37,722 nt of DNA. Origin: Pseudostreptobacillus hongkongensis. GTDB taxonomy: Bacteria > Fusobacteriota > Fusobacteriia > Fusobacteriales > Leptotrichiaceae. The stretch lies in the NCBI RefSeq assembly GCF_001559795.1, contig NZ_LOHY01000154.1, forward strand, positions 5,583 to 43,304. The letters run 5' to 3'. Each line of letters starts with the position of its first letter. The first letter of the stretch is position 1. The notes below the pieces were generated by a model. That model saw only the letters and a list, made by a program, of their open reading frames with translations, had not been told where the DNA came from and did no database searches. Position numbers and translations under genes: made by a program. This document shows, piece after piece, positions 7,606 to 15,990 of this stretch.

Positions 7606-8530
7606 CTAGCTCCTCCATTTCACTATATAATCTTTCAAGTTCATCTAATATTTGAATATTAAATACTAAAGATAATTTAAATATGGCATTTTTTATAAGT
7701 TTATCAACATTTTTAGTTCTTAAATCATTTTCTTCTGATATTTCTTGTGTAGTATGTTTATGACCTTCAAGTCCTAAATAAATAGAAAGTGCATTTTCTT
7801 CAACATAGTTTATTTTATTTGTATTCATAGCTATATCAAATTTCTTTTTAACTCTTTCCATTTCAAAAATTATATCATCATAACTTAATTCAAACTTAAC
7901 ATCACCAAACATTTCTTTTAATTCATTATAGTAATCTTCTGTAATTCCTATTCTATTTAAAATATCTCCTAATTTTTCACCTTCATTTAGTTCGCTTTGT
8001 ATTTTAACATAAAGTAAATATACATATTCTTTTTCTTCTATATCTGATAATTCCTTTTTCTGATAAGAAACCATAGCTTTTTTAACATAATATCTTAATA
8101 TATATTTAAGCGCTTCTTCATCATAATTTTGAGATAATTTTTCATAAAATTCATTTCTAAATTTTACCATAGCAAATAACCCTTCTTGTTTAATATCTAG
8201 CATAGAAAAATTTATTTTTGTATTTTTAATTGCTTCTTCTAAAACAATTTTTGAATATGAATTTAAAACATCATCTCCGTAATCTTCTTCACTTTCTAAA
8301 TAATTATCAAAATAATCAACTATTTCTGCATCACTATAATATGAATCATGCATTTCTTCATAATTAATATCAAATTTTTCTTCAACTATATTAATATTAT
8401 TTTTATAGCAGTAAACTATTAAACTTAAAAAATCTAAGTCATTTAATGATAGATCTTTAAATATCTCATCATAATTAACCTTTCCACTTAATTCTATGTC
8501 TTTTATAATACTTGCAATTTTATTCATCAT
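7589..8530 (-). CDS. Divergent sigma-70-like protein
   Basis: A 313-residue protein with eroded similarity to the whole of a primary sigma factor. Residues 7-52 follow region 1.1 (VNYDEIFKDLSLNDLDFLSL then NINIVEE). An acidic stretch follows at 55-90. Residues 110-155 resemble region 2 (DIKQEGLFAMVKF for DLIQEGNIGLMKAVEKF, then YYVKKAM for WWIRQAI). Residues 168-220 resemble region 3 (KLGDILNRIGITEDYYNELKEM). Residues 243-287 resemble the region 4 helix-turn-helix. The aromatic residues of region 2.3-2.4 and the Arg/Glu contacts in region 4.2 are largely lost, so promoter recognition would differ or be absent. It sits between a membrane-protein gene and nif3, the usual rpoD neighbour. Start could be either of two adjacent ATGs. 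Confidence 0.65.
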   Translation of the reverse strand: MMNKIASIIKDIELSGKVNYDEIFKDLSLNDLDFLSLIVYCYKNNINIVEEKFDINYEEMHDSYYSDAEIVDYFDNYLESEEDYGDDVLNSYSKIVLEEAIKNTKINFSMLDIKQEGLFAMVKFRNEFYEKLSQNYDEEALKYILRYYVKKAMVSYQKKELSDIEEKEYVYLLYVKIQSELNEGEKLGDILNRIGITEDYYNELKEMFGDVKFELSYDDIIFEMERVKKKFDIAMNTNKINYVEENALSIYLGLEGHKHTTQEISEENDLRTKNVDKLIKNAIFKLSLVFNIQILDELERLYSEMEELDAKLS

Positions 8531-8541
8531 TTCTCTCTTTC

Positions 8542-9807
8542 TTATTTTTGTATTTTAACTCCTATTCCACCTATAAATCCTATTCTTGAACTATTAAATC
8601 CAGCCCCAGCATAAGTATCTATTTCAAGATTTTTAACATATCTATTTCTTGCACCTATTCCAAATCCAGTAGAATACTTTCTATCATTATTTTCATATAT
8701 ACGAGTATATCCAAAATCATTAAATAGATATACTTTAGTACCAACTATATCTAATGTATTCCATTCAAGTTTATAATCTAGTATCATATCACCTTTTAAG
8801 TATTTATCTAAAGCTCTTAAATTTCTTGTTTTTATATCACTATTACTATTTTTAAAAGCAAATTCTAAATTAGTGTCAACAGTACTATTTTGATATTGAG
8901 TATCCCATTTTAAAACCACATTATTCCCTAAAATTATATTGCTTCCTGAATTGAATAAATTTTGTCTATAATTTAAAAATCCTTTGTTATAGAAAATGAA
9001 GCCTTCTTTTCTAAAATTGTATTCATAGTTAGTTTTAAAATTTAAAGTATGTTCTTTTTTATATCTATACTCAAGTTCTGTTCCTAATTTTAAATCTTGT
9101 TTATAGCTCTCTTTATTTTCACCTATTAAATACTTATCATATTTACCTCTTAAATACACATTTTTATCTGTATCAATACCACTTTCTACAAAATATTTAT
9201 TAAAGTTTTTATAATCTGATATACTATACCCAAAATTAATTTTTGCATTAAATTTATCTTCTAAAGATATACTAGAATTTAATTTCATAACATCATTATC
9301 TCTAAAATTATTAAACTCTAAATTACTCAATACTTCTGTACTTGTATTAACTATATCAACCATAAACGATGTATCTATATCTTTTTCCATATATTCATCT
9401 ACTAATATTCCATATCTACCTTCATCATCTATAGAAGCCCTAATATATAGATAAACATTTTTTTCATCTTTTAACATAAACAAGTTTTTTTCACTTAATA
9501 TATCTTCAAAATACTTAACAGTTTTTCCTATATATATACTAGGTAATGAATTTAATATAGCCTGTTTATCCCTAATTTTAGAATTTATTTTAATAAACTG
9601 TATTTTAGGATATATTATTAACTCATCTCCTTTATCTTCTACATCATAAATCCCTTTATATTTTTCTTCTAAATATTCTTTAGGATTTTTTACTTCCTTT
9701 AAAATATCTATATCCTTATTTTCTATATACCTTGTGTAACCATTAACCTCTTTAGAAAAAGTTAAACTTCCTAAAATTATACAAAACCAAAAAAGCTTTT
9801 TCATCAT
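8542..9807 (-). CDS. Putative outer-membrane beta-barrel protein
   Basis: A 421-residue secreted protein. A signal peptide covers about residues 1-18 (LTFSKE). Residues 20-140 form a mixed alpha/beta part. Residues 150-421 show alternating polar/hydrophobic strands rich in Tyr, Phe and Asn, ending in GFIGGIGVKIQK, as expected for an outer-membrane barrel of 12 or more strands. The segment SLPSIYIGKTVKYFEDILSE near 87-106 is reminiscent of the POTRA region of two-partner secretion transporters (TpsB/ShlB), but the protein is shorter than that family (usually about 550) and the terminal residue is Lys, so this is tentative. A second ATG at 9804 has better spacing from GGGAGG. The sigma-like gene begins 11 bases downstream. 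Confidence 0.55.
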   Translation of the reverse strand: MMKKLFWFCIILGSLTFSKEVNGYTRYIENKDIDILKEVKNPKEYLEEKYKGIYDVEDKGDELIIYPKIQFIKINSKIRDKQAILNSLPSIYIGKTVKYFEDILSEKNLFMLKDEKNVYLYIRASIDDEGRYGILVDEYMEKDIDTSFMVDIVNTSTEVLSNLEFNNFRDNDVMKLNSSISLEDKFNAKINFGYSISDYKNFNKYFVESGIDTDKNVYLRGKYDKYLIGENKESYKQDLKLGTELEYRYKKEHTLNFKTNYEYNFRKEGFIFYNKGFLNYRQNLFNSGSNIILGNNVVLKWDTQYQNSTVDTNLEFAFKNSNSDIKTRNLRALDKYLKGDMILDYKLEWNTLDIVGTKVYLFNDFGYTRIYENNDRKYSTGFGIGARNRYVKNLEIDTYAGAGFNSSRIGFIGGIGVKIQK

Positions 9808-9821
9808 TCCTCCCTGATAAT

Positions 9822-9844
9822 TTTATACACTAAGTTTATCATTT
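9822..9844 (-). promoter_or_regulatory. Probable promoter of the barrel-sigma-nif3 group
   Basis: On the minus strand a TATAAA -10 (9827-9822) is preceded by TG and, 17 nt upstream, by a weak TTTCAA -35. The -35 is poor, so this rests mainly on the -10. Confidence 0.4.
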
Positions 9845-9867
9845 TTGAAAATTTTTTTCTATACTTA

Positions 9868-9896
9868 TTGAATATTTTTTTTAAACTCTGTATAAT
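9868..9896 (+). promoter_or_regulatory. Promoter of the MFS transporter gene
   Basis: -35 TTGAAT (9868-9873), 17-nt spacer ending in CTG, consensus -10 TATAAT (9891-9896). The leader to the ATG at 9932 is about 29 nt. Confidence 0.8.
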
Positions 9897-9931
9897 TAAG
9901 ATTATTTGATTTATATTAAGAAAGGAAATTT

Positions 9932-11218
9932 ATGTTTAAAAGTAATAATACCGTTTTATTTTCTATATTAATGATAATTATTACCCTATTTTTAGTTTTT
10001 TATCTTAGTAAGAGATATAAACTAAATAAAAAACAATTAATGATATTTACTATATTAGTATTGTTTTGGAGTAGTGTAAGTATAATAAGATCATATAGAA
10101 AACCTTATGTTATAACAAACGTGGAAATGGGAGGACTGGGACTTGATGTTGCTCTTGCAGCTCAGATTGCATCTGCTTACGGGCTTATAAGTTTTTTCCT
10201 TAGGTTACCTTTATTTATATTTAGTGATATTTTAAATAAAAAAAAGATATTTATACAATTTGGTATGATACTAATGGCTATAGCTTCTATATTAGTTGTC
10301 TTTAAGCCAAGTTATAATACATTATATATTTCATCACTATCTATGGGTGTGTGCGCTTCTATGATAGCTATATTTAATGTTATATTTTCTGAAACATTTG
10401 CAAAAGATAATACAACTGTTTCAGTTTCTATACTTGCATCAGCTCCTTTACTTGGAGAATTTATAGCTGCTCCTATACAATTTTTAGGAACTTATGGAGA
10501 ATATAAAAACTTTTGGTTCTTATGGATATCTTCTACTGTTATTGCAATAATAACACTTATATTAACATTTTTCTTAAAAGAAATAGAAATAGAAAAAAAA
10601 GAACTAACTATAAAAAAAATAGGTGTAGTTGTTAAAAATAAAGCATTTATATTCATATGTTTTATAGCACTAGTTCAATCTTATGTTAAGTTTTCTACTA
10701 GTGGTACCAATATGTTAGCATATGGTAAAAATATTGAAATGAGTTCACTTTTATTAGCTTATAGTGATGCAATCTTTGCTATATTTCAATTAATTGCAAG
10801 TGTTCTTGTAGGTACTTATTTTATAAAGAAAATAAGGGTTGAAAGAACTCTTCAACTAGGAATATTATTTTCTATGTTATTTTTCATAATAGCTATTAAC
10901 ACTAATAATCCTATCATAGTATTTTTAGCCTATGCATTTAATGGTCTTGGATATGGACTAATATACACTTCCCTTATATCTATTGCACTTGAATATTTTG
11001 ATAGCAGTTATAGAAATATAAGTATGGGAATATTTCAAGCATTTTTCTCAGCCGGAATATTTTGGGGTGACTATATTCATAAATGGCTTGGTAACTTAAA
11101 TTTAGGTATTCTAAATATAGATAATTCTAAAAATATGTTCTTAGTTGCATTTATGGTTTCTATAATAGGACTTATTTTATGTAATATAAACATATCTATA
11201 AAAAACAAAAATAATTAG
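9932..11218 (+). CDS. Major facilitator superfamily transporter
   Basis: A 428-residue inner-membrane protein with about 12 predicted transmembrane segments in two halves separated by a charged loop near residues 215-235 (KEIEIEKKELTIKK). Two features fit an MFS protein: a cytoplasmic loop rich in basic residues after the third hydrophobic segment (FSDILNKKKIFIQFG near 97-111) and the FNGLGYGLIYTSL segment near 335. The substrate is not recognisable. It is transcribed alone, divergently from the barrel gene, with its own promoter and a terminator directly after the stop. The start ATG follows AAAGGAAA. Confidence 0.8.
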   Translation: MFKSNNTVLFSILMIIITLFLVFYLSKRYKLNKKQLMIFTILVLFWSSVSIIRSYRKPYVITNVEMGGLGLDVALAAQIASAYGLISFFLRLPLFIFSDILNKKKIFIQFGMILMAIASILVVFKPSYNTLYISSLSMGVCASMIAIFNVIFSETFAKDNTTVSVSILASAPLLGEFIAAPIQFLGTYGEYKNFWFLWISSTVIAIITLILTFFLKEIEIEKKELTIKKIGVVVKNKAFIFICFIALVQSYVKFSTSGTNMLAYGKNIEMSSLLLAYSDAIFAIFQLIASVLVGTYFIKKIRVERTLQLGILFSMLFFIIAINTNNPIIVFLAYAFNGLGYGLIYTSLISIALEYFDSSYRNISMGIFQAFFSAGIFWGDYIHKWLGNLNLGILNIDNSKNMFLVAFMVSIIGLILCNINISIKNKNN

Positions 11219-11260
11219 AAAAAAGACTGTTTCTCCTTAAAAGAGATTCAGTCTTTTTTA
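11219..11260. terminator. Bidirectional terminator between the MFS gene and asnA
   Basis: AAAAAAGACTG (11219-11229) pairs with CAGTCTTTTTT (11249-11259), with an inner CTC/GAG extension. T6 flanks follow on either strand. It starts immediately after the MFS stop and lies about 75 bases beyond the asnA stop, so it can serve both convergent genes. Confidence 0.85.
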
Positions 11261-11334
11261 TACTTTTCGTTTAATTTTATAAACTTATTAAGAATAATTA
11301 AATTTAAATTATCCCATTATAACAACTTTTATAA

Positions 11335-12348
11335 TTATAATAAGTTTATTCCATTTTCTTTACATTTTGTTTCTATTTCTTTTGTCCAAATAGATGCTTG
11401 AACCTCACCAATATGAGCTTTTTGAAGTAAGAACATACACATTCTTGATTGTCCTATTCCTCCTCCTATTGTAAGAGGTAATTCATCATTTAATAACATT
11501 TTGTGGAAATCATAATTTTCTCTTTCTTTATTTCCTGCTATTTCTAATTGCTTTCTTAAAGAATCTTTATCTACTCTTATACCCATAGATGATAATTCGA
11601 AAGCTGATTTCAACACATCATTCCATACTAGAATATCTCCATTTAATTCCCAATCATCATAATCTGGAGCACGTCCATCATGTTTTTCTCCACCATTTAA
11701 AACTTTACCTATTTTCATTAAAAATACTGCTTTATGTTTTTTAGTAATTTCATTTTCTCTTTCTTTTGGTGTAAGATTTGGATACATATCTTCTAATTCT
11801 TGAGAAGTTAAGAAGTATATATCGTTAGGTAAAACTATTTTTAATTCATGATACTTCATATTTAAAAATGCTTCTGTTGCTAAAAATACTTTATAAATTT
11901 TAGTAACTATTTCTTTTAAGAATTCTAAACCTCTTGCTCTATCTTCTTTTGTTATTACTCTTTCCCAATCCCATTGATCTACATAAATAGAATGAGTATT
12001 ATCTAAATCTTCATCACGTCTTATAGCATTCATATCTGTATAAATACCATAACCTTCTTTTACACCATAACGTTTAAGAGCCATTCTTTTCCATTTTGCA
12101 AGGGAATGAATAATCTCTATATTATCTCCTGGTGCCTCCTTCATATCAAATTGAACTGGTCTTTCAATTCCATTTAAATCGTCATTTAAACCTGTTGATT
12201 TAACAACAAAAAGTGGTGCTGAAATTCTTGTCAAATTAAGAGCATCTGCTAAACCTCTTTCAAAAAAATCTTTAATTTCTTTTATTGCTATCTCTGTTTG
12301 CATTATATCCAAACTTGTAGCATAATTTTCTGGAATAATTAAATTCAT
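11335..12348 (-). CDS. asnA: Aspartate-ammonia ligase (asparagine synthetase A)
   Basis: A 337-residue AsnA enzyme, which makes asparagine from aspartate, ammonia and ATP. The family is clear from the class II aminoacyl-tRNA-synthetase-like fold signatures: the N-terminal RISAPLFV, the RPVQFD near 63, the [13 protein letters not shown] segment near 82-94, MNAIRRDED near 107-115, YVDQWDWE near 122-129 and the C-terminal [13 protein letters not shown] near 292-305. The length matches E. coli AsnA (330). It starts two bases after the ligA stop and is probably the last gene of the mnmG-rnj-ung-ligA-asnA run. Its presence here suggests that free ammonia, not glutamine, is used for asparagine synthesis. 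Confidence 0.96.
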   Translation of the reverse strand: MNLIIPENYATSLDIMQTEIAIKEIKDFFERGLADALNLTRISAPLFVVKSTGLNDDLNGIERPVQFDMKEAPGDNIEIIHSLAKWKRMALKRYGVKEGYGIYTDMNAIRRDEDLDNTHSIYVDQWDWERVITKEDRARGLEFLKEIVTKIYKVFLATEAFLNMKYHELKIVLPNDIYFLTSQELEDMYPNLTPKERENEITKKHKAVFLMKIGKVLNGGEKHDGRAPDYDDWELNGDILVWNDVLKSAFELSSMGIRVDKDSLRKQLEIAGNKERENYDFHKMLLNDELPLTIGGGIGQSRMCMFLLQKAHIGEVQASIWTKEIETKCKENGINLL

Positions 12349-12350
12349 AC

Positions 12351-14354
12351 TTATTCACTTCCTTTCTTTAATTTTTCTAAAAATTCATTTTCATTTAAAA
12401 TATCTATACCTAAATCTTTAGCTTTTTGTAATTTTGAACCTGCTTTTTCACCTACAATTAAATAATCTAGATTTTTACTTATACTAGAAAGATACTTTCC
12501 ACCATTTTTTAAAATAATTTCTTTTATTTCATCTCTTGAATATTGTTCAAGTTTTCCTGTCGCAAGGAAACTTTTATTAGTTATAAAGCTATTGTTAGTA
12601 ATTACTTCTTTTTCTTTAGAAAGAGTAAAGCCTATTTTTTTCATTTTTTCTATAATTTTAATATTTTCTTCACCTTTAAAGAAATTGAATATTGAAAATG
12701 CAACTTTTTCTCCTACACCTTCACAAAGTTTTAATCTTTCTACATCCGAATTAATTATATTTTCTATATTTCCTAATTCATTAACTATAATTCTCGAAGT
12801 TGTTTTACCAACAAATTCTATACCTAATGCATAAAAGACTTTATCAAAACTAGTATCCTTACTTTTTTCTATATTATCTAAAAGTTTTTCTACACTTTTT
12901 TCTCCCATTTTTTCAAGAGAAATTAACTCTGATCTATAGTTTTTCAAACTATATATATCAGTAAAATCTTTTAATATATCCAAATCAACAAATTTTTCTA
13001 TTATTTTATTACCCATACCTTGTATATTTAAAGCATCTCTTGAAACAAAATATTCTATTCTTCTTTTAACTTTTTCTATACAATGAGAATTTTTACATTT
13101 AAGTGCAACAAGCGTATCTTCTCTAGTTAAAGTTGAATCACAACTAGGACAATTTAAAGGAATTAATATATCCTTTTCCATACCATTTCTCTTTTCTAAT
13201 TCTACTTTAACTATCTGTGGTATAATTTCTGCTGCCTTTTCTACTATAACTGTATCTCCTATTTTAAGTCCTAGTCTATCTATTTCATCAAAATTATGAA
13301 GTGAGGCTCTTCTAACTATACTACCAGAAACATTTACTGCTTTTAATTCTGCAACTGGTGTAATAACTCCAGTTCTACCTACTTGATAAGTTATGTCTAA
13401 TAATTTTGTTTCTTTTTGTTCTGCCTTAAATTTATATGCTATAGCCCATCTTGGTGACTTAGCTGTATAACCTAATTTTTCATAATATTTAAAATCGTTT
13501 ACTTTAATTACAAGTCCATCTGTTTCATAATCAAGTTTTTTTCTTTTACTATCCCAATAATCTATTTCTTTTTCAAGTTCTTCAATATTTTTACAAACAT
13601 TAAAAACTCTCGTAGTTTTAAAACCTAATTTTTCTATATATGTTATAGATTCTAAATGAGTTTTTATTCCATAGTTTTCTGCATTAACAAGATAGTATAA
13701 ATAGCAATCTAAATTTCTTTCTTTTACTATATTTTTATCTAATTGTCTTAAAGTCCCTGCTGCTGCATTTCTAGGATTAGCAAATACTACTTCACCATTT
13801 TCTTCACGCTCTATATTAATTCTTTCAAATTCTTTTAAAGGTAATACTATTTCTCCTCTTACTTCTAAATCAATACTTTCATTTAAAGTTTTTGGTATAG
13901 ATAAAATTTGTAAAACATTTTCTGTAACATCTTCACCAACACTTCCATCTCCACGAGTAACAGCTCTTACAAGTCTTCCCTTTTCATATATCAAACTAAT
14001 ACTTAAACCATCAAGTTTTAATTCTAATACATATTCTATATCAGTTTCTATTATCTTTTTACATCTTAAATCAAAAGCTCTTAGATCATCTATATTATAT
14101 GTATTTGAAAGACTTAACATAGGAACTTTATGTCTGACTTTAGAAAACTTATCTGAAGATACTCCTCCTACAGTATTTGTTGGGGTATTTTCTGATTTTA
14201 ATTCAGGATATCTATTTTCTAATGCTTCAAGTTCTTTTAAAAGCATATCATATTCAAAATCTGTAATTAAACTTTCATCAAGGTTATAATAATGATGATT
14301 ATATTTTTCTATATCTTTTTTCAATTTTTCATAGATTAAAGCTATATCTTTCAT
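12351..14354 (-). CDS. ligA: NAD-dependent DNA ligase
   Basis: A 667-residue LigA of normal length that seals DNA nicks with NAD. The order of domains is complete: the Ia domain with [17 protein letters not shown] (about residues 20-36), the adenylation domain with the nucleotidyl-lysine in ELKLDG (K113) and RGDG near 136, an OB fold, a four-cysteine zinc finger near 400-425 (CPSC, CKNSHC), helix-hairpin-helix repeats near 470-570 and a C-terminal BRCT domain from about 590. It starts one base after the ung stop and ends two bases before asnA, so coupling is tight. Together with the uracil glycosylase upstream it provides the first and last steps of base-excision repair. Confidence 0.97.
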   Translation of the reverse strand: MKDIALIYEKLKKDIEKYNHHYYNLDESLITDFEYDMLLKELEALENRYPELKSENTPTNTVGGVSSDKFSKVRHKVPMLSLSNTYNIDDLRAFDLRCKKIIETDIEYVLELKLDGLSISLIYEKGRLVRAVTRGDGSVGEDVTENVLQILSIPKTLNESIDLEVRGEIVLPLKEFERINIEREENGEVVFANPRNAAAGTLRQLDKNIVKERNLDCYLYYLVNAENYGIKTHLESITYIEKLGFKTTRVFNVCKNIEELEKEIDYWDSKRKKLDYETDGLVIKVNDFKYYEKLGYTAKSPRWAIAYKFKAEQKETKLLDITYQVGRTGVITPVAELKAVNVSGSIVRRASLHNFDEIDRLGLKIGDTVIVEKAAEIIPQIVKVELEKRNGMEKDILIPLNCPSCDSTLTREDTLVALKCKNSHCIEKVKRRIEYFVSRDALNIQGMGNKIIEKFVDLDILKDFTDIYSLKNYRSELISLEKMGEKSVEKLLDNIEKSKDTSFDKVFYALGIEFVGKTTSRIIVNELGNIENIINSDVERLKLCEGVGEKVAFSIFNFFKGEENIKIIEKMKKIGFTLSKEKEVITNNSFITNKSFLATGKLEQYSRDEIKEIILKNGGKYLSSISKNLDYLIVGEKAGSKLQKAKDLGIDILNENEFLEKLKKGSE

Positions 14355-14355
14355 A

Positions 14356-15969
14356 TTATATCCCTTTCCAGTTAATTATACTTTTTGTATCTTCAAATGA
14401 TTTACCTAACATAAAATCATTAAGATTATTTAAATTTCCACAAATAGCTGGGTGATTATGTTTAATTATCTTACCACTTAAAATATTCTTTTCTAAAACT
14501 GCAGCATCATTACCCCATAATAAATAGGTAATATCCTTATTTTTTGTACTTATATATTCTATCAAAGTCTTTGTAATATCTTGCCAAAATTTATGATGAG
14601 CTCCAGCTTTATCTATTTCTGTTGTTAATGATGAATTAAGTAAAAGTACTCCTTGTTTTCTCCAACTTTCAAATAAGTCTATGGGTGCTAATATTTTGAA
14701 ATCTTCCTTTTTTATAGCTTCACGAATTTCATTTATATCTTCGTATTTACCTGTATATGTCTTGTATATTAATTTAAGCATATTCTTAAGTGAAGTATTA
14801 ACTTTTTCATCAAACCAGCTATTACTTTTAACCTCAAATGCAAGACCAGTTGCAACACCTTTTTGAAAATATGGATCTTTACCTATTAAACAAACCTTAA
14901 TATTATTTAAATCATCTCTTAGAGCTTTAAATATATCATTTTCTTTAGGTGTATAATCTATATTATCATGTTTTAAATTACTTAAAAAATCTTTTATAGC
15001 TATTACTCTACTACTTGTAAAAAACTCTTTATATGAATTATTTATTTCATACTTTTCTAAAAATTCATCTATTATATTTTCCATTTTATTTTCATCTAAT
15101 ATTTCAAATATTTTAAATTTGCTATTATGAGACATCACATATATTTTTGAATTAAATATTATGATTTTTGATATCTCAAAATTAAATACTATTTGTTTTT
15201 TTATAATATTAAAATTCTTATCAGTTATTATTAATTCCCCTATAGAAGTTCCAAAATAGAAATAGTCATAATCATTATCTATATATGTTATTTGGTAATC
15301 AGATATTTTATAGGATTTTTTTATTTGTGATTCTAAAATATCCCACACTTCTATTTCTCCTGTATTTGTAGAACCTAAATAGTTCAGTTCTACAATTTTA
15401 GAATAAACATGATTTACTGAAGAACTAAATTTAGAAATTATTTTTAAAGTATTAAGATTAAATATTAAAATTTCTACATCACTAGTTCCCATTTTTCTAT
15501 GTTTTATTATTACATTTTCTTCAGATATATATAGCTTATATATACCTTCACCTAAAAACTTTAAAGGATAAGTTTTTAAATTTTCATCTATTAAATTATA
15601 TACATACATAACATTATTTAGAATGTATACGACATTACCTCTTGAACTAACTTGAATATTATCTACAAAACTATTATTTATATTCAAATCAATTTCTTTT
15701 TCTATCTTATATTTACTAGAATTAATCTTATATATTTTTTGGTTAGAAATCGCATAAAAATCATTACTTTGGAATAATTGATTGTCATATTTAATAAATC
15801 TTAAATTCTGACTTTTTTTCATCTTACCTTTTATACTTTTTATAATCTTATTATCTTTTACAAAATTTAAACTATCCCCAGTCATTATTATTTTTAAATT
15901 TGTCCTATCTATTGCAAAATCAGATATATTAAATCCAAAACTAAAACTGTCTTTTAATATTAATTCCAT
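14356..15969 (-). CDS. Beta-propeller domain fused to a family 1-type uracil-DNA glycosylase
   Basis: A single frame encodes two modules. Residues 1 to about 295 are repeated beta-strand blades resembling WD40/PQQ propellers (for example YFGTSIGELIITDKNFNIIK near 240-260). Residues 298-539 are a complete UNG domain: YTPKENDIFKAL near 341-352, GKDPYF (365-370) with the catalytic Asp and the uracil-stacking region, GVLLLNSSLT near 442-451 with the base-reading Asn, YLLWGNDA near 484-491 and HNHPAICGN (506-514). Canonical GQDPYH is changed at Gln and His, and the HPSPLS DNA-intercalation loop is changed to HPAICG. I favour ATG at 15969 (GGGGTG upstream); a GTG at 15975 is in frame. An internal ATG at 15084 sits exactly at the start of the glycosylase module, with only a weak ribosome site. 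Residue numbers count from the GTG. Confidence 0.85.
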   Translation of the reverse strand: MELILKDSFSFGFNISDFAIDRTNLKIIMTGDSLNFVKDNKIIKSIKGKMKKSQNLRFIKYDNQLFQSNDFYAISNQKIYKINSSKYKIEKEIDLNINNSFVDNIQVSSRGNVVYILNNVMYVYNLIDENLKTYPLKFLGEGIYKLYISEENVIIKHRKMGTSDVEILIFNLNTLKIISKFSSSVNHVYSKIVELNYLGSTNTGEIEVWDILESQIKKSYKISDYQITYIDNDYDYFYFGTSIGELIITDKNFNIIKKQIVFNFEISKIIIFNSKIYVMSHNSKFKIFEILDENKMENIIDEFLEKYEINNSYKEFFTSSRVIAIKDFLSNLKHDNIDYTPKENDIFKALRDDLNNIKVCLIGKDPYFQKGVATGLAFEVKSNSWFDEKVNTSLKNMLKLIYKTYTGKYEDINEIREAIKKEDFKILAPIDLFESWRKQGVLLLNSSLTTEIDKAGAHHKFWQDITKTLIEYISTKNKDITYLLWGNDAAVLEKNILSGKIIKHNHPAICGNLNNLNDFMLGKSFEDTKSIINWKGI

Positions 15970-15990
15970 ATTCACACCCCAAATATATTA

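Noticed and set aside
11280-11348. Perfect 11-bp inverted repeat TAAACTTATTA/TAATAAGTTTA with a 47-base loop at the asnA end.
   Set aside because: The sequence is AT-only apart from one pair, the loop is long and no T-tract follows, so chance is likely in such AT-rich DNA.
12592-12834. Plus-strand open frame of 80 codons.
   Set aside because: It lies entirely inside ligA in antisense and its product is a low-complexity shadow.
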